From NCBI RefSeq assembly GCF_000021485.1, contig NC_011761.1, forward strand, positions 774,001-838,000: a stretch of DNA of 64,000 nucleotides. Reading direction: 5' to 3'. Shown here piece after piece: positions 11,774-19,475 of the stretch; positions within the stretch are counted from its first letter, which is position 1, and every line of letters begins with the position of its first letter. Under the pieces are notes generated by a model. The model saw only the letters and a list, made by a program, of their open reading frames with translations. It was not told where the DNA came from and ran no database searches. A program made the position numbers and the translations under genes. The DNA comes from Acidithiobacillus ferrooxidans ATCC 23270. GTDB taxonomy: Bacteria > Pseudomonadota > Gammaproteobacteria > Acidithiobacillales > Acidithiobacillaceae.

Positions 11774-12943
11774 CTACGCGTTATCGCGGATAACGGCGGC
11801 GGCGCGTTGCCGGGCACGCCGCAACTCTCCATTGTATATATGGGTTTGATAGCCTCGTATCGGCGTGGTGGTGAGCGGCTTGAGCACAGAATGCTTTTGT
11901 GAGCGCGTCCAGTGAATCCCCGCAACCATGGAGAGTCCGGGCCGCAGTGGATATTGGGCGAGTTCTGCGGCGGATAATGCGATACGTATCGGCACCCGTT
12001 CGACGATATGGATGTAATTTCCGGTGGCATTCTCCGGCGGCAGGATGCCGAAGGCACTACCTGCACCCGGCAATAGTCCCAGGACTTCGCCGTGATAACG
12101 AACATCGCCGCCATAGTAATCACTGGTCAATTGAACGCATTGTCCGGGGTGGACATGCCGCATGGCGGTTTCTTTCACGTTGGCTACGACCCACAAATCA
12201 TTGAGGGGCACCACGGAAAACAGGCGCTGATCTGGGTGCACCATCAGTCCGGGGTAGACGGTGCGCTCCGCGACATAACCCGATACCGGTGCACGGACAA
12301 CTCGGCGTTGCCATTGAATATCGGCCTGTTCAAACTGCGCCGCGGCCTGGCGCACGAGGGGGTTCGTTTGCAGGGTGGTGCCCGCTATGATGGCTTGCGT
12401 GCCTTTTAGCGCCGCTTGGGCCGCCGCTACCTGTGCTGTCGCAGCAGCAATTTCGTTTTGCGTGTCTTCCAGGCGGATGGCGGAAACAGCGCCACTCGGC
12501 AGGGACTGCTTATAGCGGATAAAATCGGCGTTTAATTTGCGGAGTTCGGCGTTTTTGGCACTGACGGTCTGTTGCAGCGCGGTGACCTTGGCGAAATCCC
12601 TGCGTACCTGCCTGACCGTCGCTGCCAGATGCGCCCCTGCTTGCTGTAGGGCGATCTGCGAACGATGGGCCTGAAGGGTAGCCATTACCTGTCCGGCGCG
12701 GACGAATTCGGTATTTTCTACGAGTACCCTGCTGATGGTACCGGCCGTCTGGCTATCCACCGGCGTAATATTGCCGGAGACGTAGGCATCGTTGGTTTCT
12801 ATCCAGTACTGCCCCCGCAAAAACCACCACGCGGCCCATATCAATCCGGCAAGCACAAAAATGAGGGTAACGAGCACCAGCAGCCGGGTGCGTTTTTCCG
12901 GTTGGATGGGAGAACCCGAATGTTCGGGCTTCTGCATGCTCAT
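11774..12943 (-). CDS. EmrA/HlyD-type membrane fusion protein
   Basis: 389-aa periplasmic adaptor of a drug efflux pump. A cytoplasmic N-terminus is followed by one membrane anchor (about residues 20-41, LLVLVTLIFVLAGLIWAAWW), the lipoyl half-motif NDAYVSGNITPVDSQTAGTI, a long alpha-helical hairpin and a beta-barrel domain. It starts inside the stop of the outer-membrane factor (4-bp ATGA overlap) and is the third gene of the MFS-OMF-MFP operon. Confidence 0.92.
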   Translation of the reverse strand: MSMQKPEHSGSPIQPEKRTRLLVLVTLIFVLAGLIWAAWWFLRGQYWIETNDAYVSGNITPVDSQTAGTISRVLVENTEFVRAGQVMATLQAHRSQIALQQAGAHLAATVRQVRRDFAKVTALQQTVSAKNAELRKLNADFIRYKQSLPSGAVSAIRLEDTQNEIAAATAQVAAAQAALKGTQAIIAGTTLQTNPLVRQAAAQFEQADIQWQRRVVRAPVSGYVAERTVYPGLMVHPDQRLFSVVPLNDLWVVANVKETAMRHVHPGQCVQLTSDYYGGDVRYHGEVLGLLPGAGSAFGILPPENATGNYIHIVERVPIRIALSAAELAQYPLRPGLSMVAGIHWTRSQKHSVLKPLTTTPIRGYQTHIYNGELRRARQRAAAVIRDNA

Positions 12944-14373
12944 GCGGGATTCTTCCGCGAGGTATATCCGCCACCCAGCGCTGAATGCAGCAATACCCAG
13001 GATTGCGCATTTTGCATCTTTAAGGCCAGCAGTTGATTTCTTATTTCCGTCTCCTGAATCTGCGCGCCATAGGCTTCTGCTTTATCCGTAATGCCGGAAT
13101 GAAAGGCAGATTCAGCCAGCGCCGTGGTATGCTCGGCGGCGTAAATCATCTGCCGTTGTGCCCGAAGTTTTTGGCGTATCTGTCGCCAGGTGGCCAGCCG
13201 ACCGGCAATCTCGCGCACCGCGCCGAGGATGGTGGCGCGATAATGGTCTTCCGTGGCTATGTATGATGCATTTTTCTCTTTCAGTTGGGCGCGTAATCTC
13301 CCTCCTTCGAAAATCGGCAGAGATATGACTGGGCCAAGGGCATGTGCGAGATTGCCGGGACTGAACAGATCTCCCAGATGAATACTGTTCCATCCCGCAA
13401 ACAGGGCGATATTCACATCGGGATAAAAGGCTGCGCGTGCCGCACCCACCTGTTGCGCCGCGACTTCTGTTTCCCAGCGCGCAGCGACTATATCCGGACG
13501 GTGCGCAATGAGACGTAGGGGCAAATTCCTGGGCATGGTGATCGTGGATAGCGTGGGCAACGGCTCTGCCGGAATATCCCGCCCCCAATCGGGTCCGTGT
13601 CCGACCAGTGCCGCCAATATATAGCGCTGTTGAGCGATGGCTGCCTGCATGTCGGCAACCGACTGGCGTGCCCCTGCGCGCGCCTCTTCCTGCAGATAAA
13701 CAGCGCGGGCATCGCTCAGGCCGTCATGCCAGCGCTGTTGTTCCAGGTGGAGTAAGGAGGTGTGCAGAGCTTCCGCGCGAACCAATTGCCGGAGGCGTTG
13801 TACATCACCCGCCAGCAAAAGGTAGTGCCACGCCAACTGGGTGGAAAGCAATAATTTTGCCTCGGCGTAATCCGCCTGGTGTACGCGTACTTCCCCCAGG
13901 GCGGCGCGTACGCGGTCGCTGTCCCGTCCCCACAAATCCAGGTGATAGCGCATTTCCAGAGGATTGAGAGCACCATAGGTGATGGTTTTGCCATTCAACG
14001 GGGCGTGCAAGCCTTGCCGGGAAAAGTACTCCTGAGTCACCGACGCAGCTGCGGAAAAATGCGGGAGAAGGGCGGCATGCTGGTCTGTCGCAGCCGCTTT
14101 GGCTTGCAGAATGCGCGCACTGGCGACCTGCAGCGAAGGATTGTCGCGCAGCGCTTCGGTGATCAACGTGTTCAGGGCCGGTAGCTGTGCCGAAGTCCAC
14201 CAGTTTGACACGGGCCAGGTACCCGTAAGCACACCATTATGGCCGTCAACGTATGCCAGTGTTCCGCTGATTTGCGTATTCTGCGCCATTTTGCCGCCGG
14301 GGAGGTGCGGCGGTAGGCGTGCGCAGGCGCCGAGCAACAACAACGGTAGGATAAGGGCGATGCGGCGTTTCAT
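12940..14373 (-). CDS. Outer-membrane efflux lipoprotein, NodT/OprM type
   Basis: 477-aa TolC-like channel. The N-terminus MKRRIALILPLLLLGAC is a lipoprotein signal with the acylated cysteine at residue 17. Two OEP repeats follow, with the family segments NPSLQVASARILQAKAAA and NLPLRLIAHRPDIVAARWE. The ATG overlaps the MFS stop by one base (TGATG), and the stop overlaps the EmrA-like start, so all three pump parts are coupled. The upstream in-frame extension lies inside the MFS gene and was not used. Confidence 0.92.
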   Translation of the reverse strand: MKRRIALILPLLLLGACARLPPHLPGGKMAQNTQISGTLAYVDGHNGVLTGTWPVSNWWTSAQLPALNTLITEALRDNPSLQVASARILQAKAAATDQHAALLPHFSAAASVTQEYFSRQGLHAPLNGKTITYGALNPLEMRYHLDLWGRDSDRVRAALGEVRVHQADYAEAKLLLSTQLAWHYLLLAGDVQRLRQLVRAEALHTSLLHLEQQRWHDGLSDARAVYLQEEARAGARQSVADMQAAIAQQRYILAALVGHGPDWGRDIPAEPLPTLSTITMPRNLPLRLIAHRPDIVAARWETEVAAQQVGAARAAFYPDVNIALFAGWNSIHLGDLFSPGNLAHALGPVISLPIFEGGRLRAQLKEKNASYIATEDHYRATILGAVREIAGRLATWRQIRQKLRAQRQMIYAAEHTTALAESAFHSGITDKAEAYGAQIQETEIRNQLLALKMQNAQSWVLLHSALGGGYTSRKNPA

Positions 14374-15917
14374 CAGGGTTCCACCAGTTCTTCCAGCGCC
14401 TGGCGCACCCGGACATCCGGTTCGGCGAAAACCACCCGTTTGGCCAACAATAATAGACCGGCCACGATCAGAAATCCCCATGCGGCGATGTAAAATATTT
14501 CATTGAAAGCGAGCATTGCAGCATGGTGTGTTATGTAGTCGGATGTTCTCGCATTTTTCACGGAGGTGTTGAGCATGGATGTTATCGTTCCGCCGTTTTC
14601 GGCGAGAAAATGCGCGTGAAGAATCATCCTTCTGTCGAATAGAGTGGCTATTATCGGAATGCCCATGGCCTGTCCAGACACCCGCAGCAGATTTAAGAAG
14701 GCAGTGCCACGCATTTCGGCGGCTCCACGCAATCCGGAAAGCGCGATGGCGATCAACGCCGGGAATAGACCGCCCAGAAACATGCCCACAAGTATCTGCG
14801 GCCAGAGCAATTCATCAAAAGAAGCTGTCCGATTGTAGGAAGAAACCCAGAAACTGCCTGCCGAAAATCCCAGCAGGGAAATCATCCCGAGTATGCGCGC
14901 ATCAATGTGATTCAAAAAACGCTGGGTGAGCGTGGCACTAAGTTTTGAGAAGATAGCCATGGGCAATAATAAAAGGCCGACCATCCATGCGGAATAGCCC
15001 ATGGTCAACTGAAATCCAACAATATAGAGCGCCATAGTGCCCTGAAAAAAGAGGGCAGTAATAAATAGGCCGATTGCGCCGATCAGGAAATTACGGCGCC
15101 GCAGAAAGCGCAGTTCCAGCAAGGGGTGGGCGCTGTGCCATTCCCAGAGCGCGAAGAAAACAAGCGCGGCAGCGCCGATAGTCGTCAGAAAAATGATGGT
15201 ATTGGAACGCCACCAACTGATGATTTCGCCGGAATTGAGTGCAGACTCCAGCGCTGCCAAGGCGATCAGCAGGAAAATCAGCCCCGGCCAGTCTAATGGC
15301 GGATGGCGATGGTCCGCTTCACGCCCGACCAGAAGAATCGCACTGATCAAGGCGACCGCGACGGCAATGGGCATGTTGAGGTAAAACAGCCAACGCCAAC
15401 CCAGGGCGTCGGTGATCCAGCCCCCGATGGTCGGCCCCAAGGTGAACGGTGTGATGGCCGCGACGCCCCAGAGAGTGAGGCCAATATTGCGCCGTTGTGG
15501 CGTGTAGTGGCGCAGGATGACACCAAGTGAGATGGGAATGGTCAATCCGCCCGCATAACCCTGGACGATGCGCGCGGCCAAAAACCAGTCGTAATTGCTG
15601 GTCTGGGCGCATACGGCGGAAGCCAGGGCAAAGGCGAGGAAGGCGCCGAGCAGGCTACGCATCTCCCCCCAGCGGTTCAGAAACCACGTCGCGGTGGGAA
15701 AGGCCAGTGCCATGGCCAGGAAAAAATTCGCCTGGGTCCAGTCTGCATAAGCGGGATTGACGCCCAGACTCCCGGCAACACGGGGGATCATGGGCAGATA
15801 GGCCCCGGTGTTGAAGAGTACGAGGAGGTGACCCAGCCCGATCGCCAGGTTGAGGAGTATCACCATGGACGCGCTGAGCGCTGGTATCTGGGAGGCGATG
15901 CGGAGCGAGGATGTCAC
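14373..15917 (-). CDS. DHA2-family MFS multidrug transporter, EmrB/QacA type
   Basis: 514-aa inner-membrane proton-driven exporter with 14 predicted membrane spans. Motifs are WTQANFFLAMALAFPTATWF and FLNRWGEMRSL (motif A region), and the motif C-like GVAAITPFTLGPTIGGWITD around residue 155. With the following lipoprotein channel and EmrA-like adaptor it forms a complete tripartite pump. The gene is divergent from a LysR regulator across a 105-bp region containing a palindromic operator. Confidence 0.93.
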   Translation of the reverse strand: MTSSLRIASQIPALSASMVILLNLAIGLGHLLVLFNTGAYLPMIPRVAGSLGVNPAYADWTQANFFLAMALAFPTATWFLNRWGEMRSLLGAFLAFALASAVCAQTSNYDWFLAARIVQGYAGGLTIPISLGVILRHYTPQRRNIGLTLWGVAAITPFTLGPTIGGWITDALGWRWLFYLNMPIAVAVALISAILLVGREADHRHPPLDWPGLIFLLIALAALESALNSGEIISWWRSNTIIFLTTIGAAALVFFALWEWHSAHPLLELRFLRRRNFLIGAIGLFITALFFQGTMALYIVGFQLTMGYSAWMVGLLLLPMAIFSKLSATLTQRFLNHIDARILGMISLLGFSAGSFWVSSYNRTASFDELLWPQILVGMFLGGLFPALIAIALSGLRGAAEMRGTAFLNLLRVSGQAMGIPIIATLFDRRMILHAHFLAENGGTITSMLNTSVKNARTSDYITHHAAMLAFNEIFYIAAWGFLIVAGLLLLAKRVVFAEPDVRVRQALEELVEP

Positions 15918-15973
15918 GGGCGGTAGCGTTTGCTATTTATCGAAAGACGCAGCGATAATGCGGCCCGTGTATA

Positions 15974-16011
15974 TATAGGTCAAATTGGAAATTTATAACT
16001 AACCTATAGGT
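15974..16011. promoter_or_regulatory. Putative LysR operator between efflux operon and regulator
   Basis: TATAGGT (15974-15980) and ACCTATA (16002-16008) form a 7-bp inverted repeat 28 bp apart centre to centre. The right arm is itself part of a perfect 10-bp palindrome ACCTATAGGT (16002-16011). Location between divergent efflux and LysR genes fits a recognition/activation site pair. Inferred from symmetry and position only. Confidence 0.55.
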
Positions 16012-16022
16012 GATGACGATAT

Positions 16023-16946
16023 ATGGATACCGAGCTTTTGCTGACTTTTCTAACGGTAGCCCGGTCCGGGGGCATCAGTGCGGCGGCCAGGGTGCTGCAC
16101 CGCAGTCAACCGGCGGTGACGGAGCGTTTACAGAAACTCACCCAGCAAGTGGGGGAACCGCTCACCATGCGCAGCGGCCGGGGTATTCGCCTCACGCCGG
16201 CCGGGGAGGCGCTGCTCTCCACCGCTCAGCGGATGCGCGATGTGGTCGACGAATTTGACGACATCGTGTTGCGCCGACAGCGCCTGCAAAACGGCGTGCT
16301 GCGTATCGCCGCGACCAATACGGTGGCCAATTATTTTCTGCCACAGCGTCTGGTGGCCTTTCAGCGCCAGTTCCCCGATGTGGAACTCCAACTGCGCGGT
16401 GGCATCATCAACTGGTCGGACATCTCGTTGTCCGACTGGGATTTGTTCTTTCTGGAAGGTGGGCTGGATCTGGAAGGGTTGCCTTCCTACTATACGGTAA
16501 CGCCATGGTTACACGATGAAATCATGACGATTTTCCCGGAGGGGCACCCATTGCTGGCGCAAGACGACCTCACCCTGGAAAGCCTCATGTCCTACCCCAT
16601 GATCTGGCGGGAACGCGCCTCTGGCATTCGCCGCTCCGTGGAGCAGGTGTTTCATGATGCGCACTTAACGCCCAAACAATCCATCGAAGTGACCGGTGTC
16701 GAGGCGGTGGGTGCCGCCGTGGATGCAGGACTGGGCATCGGGTTTGTGACTGCCGCAGCCTTGCGCTTCCGAAAAGACTGGCGCGTCCATGTGCGCCGCT
16801 TACCGTCACCTCATGGCATTCAATGGACACTGTATATGGCCCGACCGCAGCCTATTTATCAGTCCCATACCATCCGGGCATTTCTGCAATTTCTGGATGC
16901 GGACGCAGTGCATGCTTCAGACACCGCAGCCGCATCGCCGCCTTAA
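16023..16946 (+). CDS. LysR-family transcriptional regulator
   Basis: 307-aa regulator: N-terminal winged helix-turn-helix (LLTFLTVARSGGISAAARVL, then HRSQPAVTERLQKLTQQVG), linker helix, then a periplasmic-binding-type effector domain. Full length for the family. Divergent from the tripartite efflux operon, so it most likely controls it in response to a pump substrate; the effector cannot be deduced. Its stop overlaps that of the convergent 88-aa gene. Confidence 0.9.
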   Translation: MDTELLLTFLTVARSGGISAAARVLHRSQPAVTERLQKLTQQVGEPLTMRSGRGIRLTPAGEALLSTAQRMRDVVDEFDDIVLRRQRLQNGVLRIAATNTVANYFLPQRLVAFQRQFPDVELQLRGGIINWSDISLSDWDLFFLEGGLDLEGLPSYYTVTPWLHDEIMTIFPEGHPLLAQDDLTLESLMSYPMIWRERASGIRRSVEQVFHDAHLTPKQSIEVTGVEAVGAAVDAGLGIGFVTAAALRFRKDWRVHVRRLPSPHGIQWTLYMARPQPIYQSHTIRAFLQFLDADAVHASDTAAASPP

Positions 16947-17209
16947 GCGTCTTGCTCTTCCGCCGACGCCGTTACGGGGATCATGGACTCCGCCGCGTCG
17001 ATCACCCCACGCTCGGCCTCCAGTACATCCCCCTTGGCACGTTCCCGCTCCACCAGGCTGACGATCCGGGCCACCTGCGCGGGTTTTACCGCAAGGTACT
17101 CGGCTATCGCCTTGATGTCTTCCTTCAGTTGCGCCTGTATGGAGTTGATGCCCTCCCGGCGATTGATGATGTCTTCTATGGCCTCGCGGGCCTTGTGATC
17201 CAGTTCCAC
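16943..17209 (-). CDS. Conserved small helical protein, unknown function
   Basis: 88-aa mostly helical, charged protein (ELDHKAREAIEDIINRREG; KEDIKAIAEYLAVKPAQVAR). The central part looks like a small helix-turn-helix or coiled-coil DNA-associated protein, but I cannot assign it to a family with certainty; a GapR/DUF2312-like fold was considered. Start is GTG with AAGGAG five bases upstream. Its TAA stop overlaps the LysR stop on the opposite strand. It is 62 bp downstream of another small minus-strand gene. Confidence 0.6.
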   Translation of the reverse strand: MELDHKAREAIEDIINRREGINSIQAQLKEDIKAIAEYLAVKPAQVARIVSLVERERAKGDVLEAERGVIDAAESMIPVTASAEEQDA

Positions 17210-17271
17210 AGTAACTCCTTGATTTGCCGCGTGTGATCGGCCCTAAAGCCATTTTTGCCCGGCGCAGTTTA

Positions 17272-17496
17272 TCACGGCTGCGCTGTAAAAGGCTCCGTAG
17301 CGGGTTGGTCTTGTGCGGTGCGCTGGAAGGTGGCCGTTTGCGGAATCTGCTGAAGTACCACAGACTCCATAGAGGATGTCGGACCAGGCTGATAACCTTT
17401 GTCCTGATGTCCCAGCCAGAGGCCAATCAGCGCGCCAAAGGCCAGAATGCCCGCCGTCTTGGGCCGGAACTGCGATGCGGAATGATGGGGTGCCAT
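17272..17496 (-). CDS. Small single-pass membrane protein
   Basis: 74 aa, with one hydrophobic segment (AGILAFGALIGLWLG, about residues 15-29) after a short basic N-terminus and a polar C-terminal tail rich in Gln, Pro and Thr. A near-perfect ribosome-binding site (AAGGAGG, six bases from the ATG) supports it as a real gene. It may be cotranscribed with the 88-aa gene downstream. No family recognised. Confidence 0.55.
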   Translation of the reverse strand: MAPHHSASQFRPKTAGILAFGALIGLWLGHQDKGYQPGPTSSMESVVLQQIPQTATFQRTAQDQPATEPFTAQP

Positions 17497-17564
17497 GTGA
17501 TGCCTCCTTCGGCATTGACTGTATAAAAATACAGTACACGCTGAAGGGACTCATTGCAAGTGCG

Positions 17565-18202
17565 ATGGTGGTGGGTGTGGAGTCGATTCACCCCCAAGCG
17601 TTGCTGGCCCAGGTGTTGGAACGGGCCAATCTGCAACGCGCATTGAAGCAAGTGCGCCAGAACAAAGGCGCGCCGGGCATTGACGGCATGAGCGTCGATG
17701 AATTACCGGACTACCTCCGCCACCACTGGCCGGAAATTCGCGCGCAATTGGAGGCAGGCCATAGAACCGCAAGTTTCTGGGCTTCACGGTCAGCCGCAAC
17801 GGAGCTAGGCTGAAGGTGGCCGACAAGGCCATCGCAAAGCTGAAGAACCGGGTGCGGGAACTGACCCGTCGTACGCGAGGCAACAACATTGGCGTTATCG
17901 TGGCAGATCTGAGGAAAGTCCTGCTTGGTTGGAAAGCGTATTTCGGCATTGCCGAGGTACTGAGCCCTCTGCGCGACATCGACAAGTGGGTACGACGCAA
18001 GTTACGTTACTATCTCTGGAAACAATGGGGGCCGGCGGGCTACAGGGAACTACGCAAGCGCGGCGTGTCTGTGCGCGAAGCGTGGAATACCAGTAAGTCG
18101 GCACACGGTCCATGGCGGCCGTCGAAGACGCCGGCATTGGCTATTGCGCTACCATGGCGCTACCTCAATAACTTGGGACTACCCAGCCTTGCGGCCCGGT
18201 AA
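17565..18202 (+). pseudogene. Group II intron reverse transcriptase/maturase, internally deleted
   Basis: The first about 65 codons encode the N-terminus of a group II intron RT (LLAQVLERANLQRALKQVRQ, NKGAPGIDGMSVDEL). Near 17760 the reading jumps to the far C-terminus in another frame: RKFLGFTVSRNGARLKVADK and the maturase/X domain (VLLGWKAYFG, LRYYLWKQWGP, ALPWRYLNNLGLPSLAAR). The whole catalytic core including YxDD is missing, so the protein is dead. The C-terminal region resembles group IIC-attC intron enzymes. The 5' intron RNA is also absent, because only about 70 bp separate the fragment from the neighbouring gene. Confidence 0.85.
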
Positions 18203-18217
18203 GCATTCAATTCATCG

Positions 18218-18286
18218 ACCCGCCGGATACGTGATCCGTACGTCCGATGGTGTGGGAGGGGCCGTGAGGCTTCTTCCTATCCCGAT
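18218..18286 (+). ncRNA. Group II intron domain V and 3' end remnant
   Basis: Directly after the RT remnant, CCGCCGGATACG-TGATC-CGTACGTCCGATGG folds into the 34-nt-type domain V hairpin, followed by GTGTGGGAGGGG and a domain VI-like hairpin (GAGGGGCC...GGCTTCTTCC). The intron probably ends at about 18285 (CTATCCCGAT). It cannot splice alone because the 5' domains are missing. The next bases read TTAGGC, like an integron core site. Confidence 0.65.
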
Positions 18287-18316
18287 TAGGCCCCTTAAAG
18301 CGCAGGTTGACGAGGC

Positions 18317-18332
18317 GTACGTTAATACGTAC
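18317..18332. promoter_or_regulatory. Inverted repeat upstream of YefM/YoeB
   Basis: GTACGT-TAAT-ACGTAC, a perfect 6-bp inverted repeat with a 4-bp spacer, 30 bp before the antitoxin ATG. Probable autoregulatory operator of the toxin-antitoxin complex. Inferred from position and symmetry. Confidence 0.5.
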
Positions 18333-18362
18333 TATTAAGATTTCTCCATTCGGAAAACGAAG

Positions 18363-18605
18363 ATGTCCACCCTCACTGCAAGCGAAGCACGCGCCAACCT
18401 ATATCGGCTCATTGACCAAGCCGCTGAGTCACATCAGCCCATTTATATCGCCGGAAAGCGGACAAGTGCGGTCCTTCTCTCCACGGAAGATTGGGAAGCA
18501 ATCCAAGAAACACTATACCTCCTTTCCGTTCCGGGCATGCGCGAATCTATCAAGGAGGGTATGGCTGAGCCCCTTAGCAAGAGCAATATGGACCTCAAGT
18601 GGTGA
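18363..18605 (+). CDS. yefM: YefM-family antitoxin
   Basis: 80-aa Phd/YefM antitoxin: N-terminal DNA-binding fold (LTASEARANLYRLIDQAAES), the IAGKRTSAVLLSTEDWEAIQET block and a C-terminal toxin-binding tail (GMRESIKEGMAEPLSKSNMD). It should bind and neutralise YoeB and repress its own promoter. Its stop overlaps the toxin start by several bases. The pair lies between a group II intron remnant and an attC-like site, suggesting it arrived as an integron cassette. Confidence 0.93.
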   Translation: MSTLTASEARANLYRLIDQAAESHQPIYIAGKRTSAVLLSTEDWEAIQETLYLLSVPGMRESIKEGMAEPLSKSNMDLKW

Positions 18606-18865
18606 GTTGGCAGGTGGTCTATTCGAAACACGCGCAGAAGGATGCGAAGAAGCTGGCGGCTGCTGGCTTAAAAAACAACGCAATAGAACTCCTGGCCGTT
18701 CTTGCCGCCGATCCATTTCAGAACCCGCCACCCTACGAGAATCTCGTAGGCGACCTCGCCGGCGCGTATTCACGACGCATCAACATTCAGCATCGTTTGG
18801 TTTATGAAGTCTTTCCAAAGGAGCGAGTGGTTCGCGTGTTGCGCATGTGGACGCACTATGAGTGA
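18599..18865 (+). CDS. yoeB: YoeB-family toxin (ribosome-dependent mRNA endonuclease)
   Basis: 88-aa RelE-superfamily toxin that cuts mRNA in the ribosomal A site. Conserved residues include PYENLVGDLAGAYSRRINIQ, HRLVYEV and the C-terminal HYE ending, where the catalytic histidine and tyrosine sit. Start is GTG at 18599, inside the antitoxin coding end, so translation is coupled. An attC-like site begins 6 bp after the stop. Confidence 0.93.
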   Translation: MVSWQVVYSKHAQKDAKKLAAAGLKNNAIELLAVLAADPFQNPPPYENLVGDLAGAYSRRINIQHRLVYEVFPKERVVRVLRMWTHYE

Positions 18866-18870
18866 AAGAG

Positions 18871-18937
18871 GCCCAATCCATCGTTACAGGGGACGCTCCG
18901 CCTATCGGCGGCGCGTCCCTGAACTTCGGCGTTGGGC
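18871..18937 (+). repeat. Putative integron attC site
   Basis: 67 bp: GCCCAAT at the left and GTTGGGC at the right match the RYYYAAC/GTTRRRY core sites with one base off. Inside, GTTACAGGGGACGC pairs with GCGTCCCTGAAC leaving two unpaired bases (A and G), like the extrahelical bases of attC. The centre GCCTATCGGC closes the hairpin. Its position right after the YoeB stop is that of a gene cassette. Confidence 0.6.
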
Positions 18938-19070
18938 GCCGTGAAACGTATTTCGTCGCTTGCTTAGCCCCGGCGTCAGCCTGGTTGTCGCCGCCAGGCT
19001 GGAGAGGTATAGCCGCAAAAATACGCTACAATATTGGGACGTCATGGACGCCGATCAGGGGGAGTGGGGG

Positions 19071-19475
19071 ATGCGCGATCTGGAAGACATTATGTGGATG
19101 CAAGCCATAGACATGTTGGAGCGTGCGGAACGCTTGCAGCGGCGCTTCTTTCAGCCGGCCCCGTCGGGTCGCCAGCCAGCCTGGCAGCCGCCCATGGATG
19201 TCTTTGAGAGCAGTGGTGGGCTGCAGATTGTCGTGGCATTGCCCGGCGTTAGCCCGGAGGAGGTACAGGTAATCTTCAGCGGCAACGTCCTGATAGTGAG
19301 TGGTCAACGTCGGCTTTCCGCAGAACTGCAAACGGGGCATATCCATCGTCTGGAGATCCCCTACGGCGTTTTCGACCGGCGCCTGCAGATTCCCGATGGC
19401 TTGACGTTGCAGGGCTGGGAAATGCGCGATGGCTGTCTCCATTTGTCCTTTCGCCGGCAAAGGGGTATGAAATGA
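19071..19475 (+). CDS. Hsp20/alpha-crystallin family small heat-shock protein
   Basis: 134-aa holdase chaperone. The alpha-crystallin domain spans about residues 40-130 (PPMDVFESSGGLQIVVALPG, VSPEEVQVIFSGNVLIVSGQ, ending in LHLSFRR). The start at 19071 has GGGGGAG upstream; an in-frame ATG at 19044 would follow a -10-like TACAAT (19027-19032) by only about 12 bp, leaving little leader. The stop overlaps the lon ATG (ATGA), so Hsp20 and Lon are coupled. Confidence 0.9.
   Translation: MRDLEDIMWMQAIDMLERAERLQRRFFQPAPSGRQPAWQPPMDVFESSGGLQIVVALPGVSPEEVQVIFSGNVLIVSGQRRLSAELQTGHIHRLEIPYGVFDRRLQIPDGLTLQGWEMRDGCLHLSFRRQRGMK

Noticed and set aside
18937-19032. Heat-shock sigma-32 promoter before hsp20
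   Set aside because: No CTTGAA/CCCCAT pair at proper spacing; only a -10-like TACAAT is seen.
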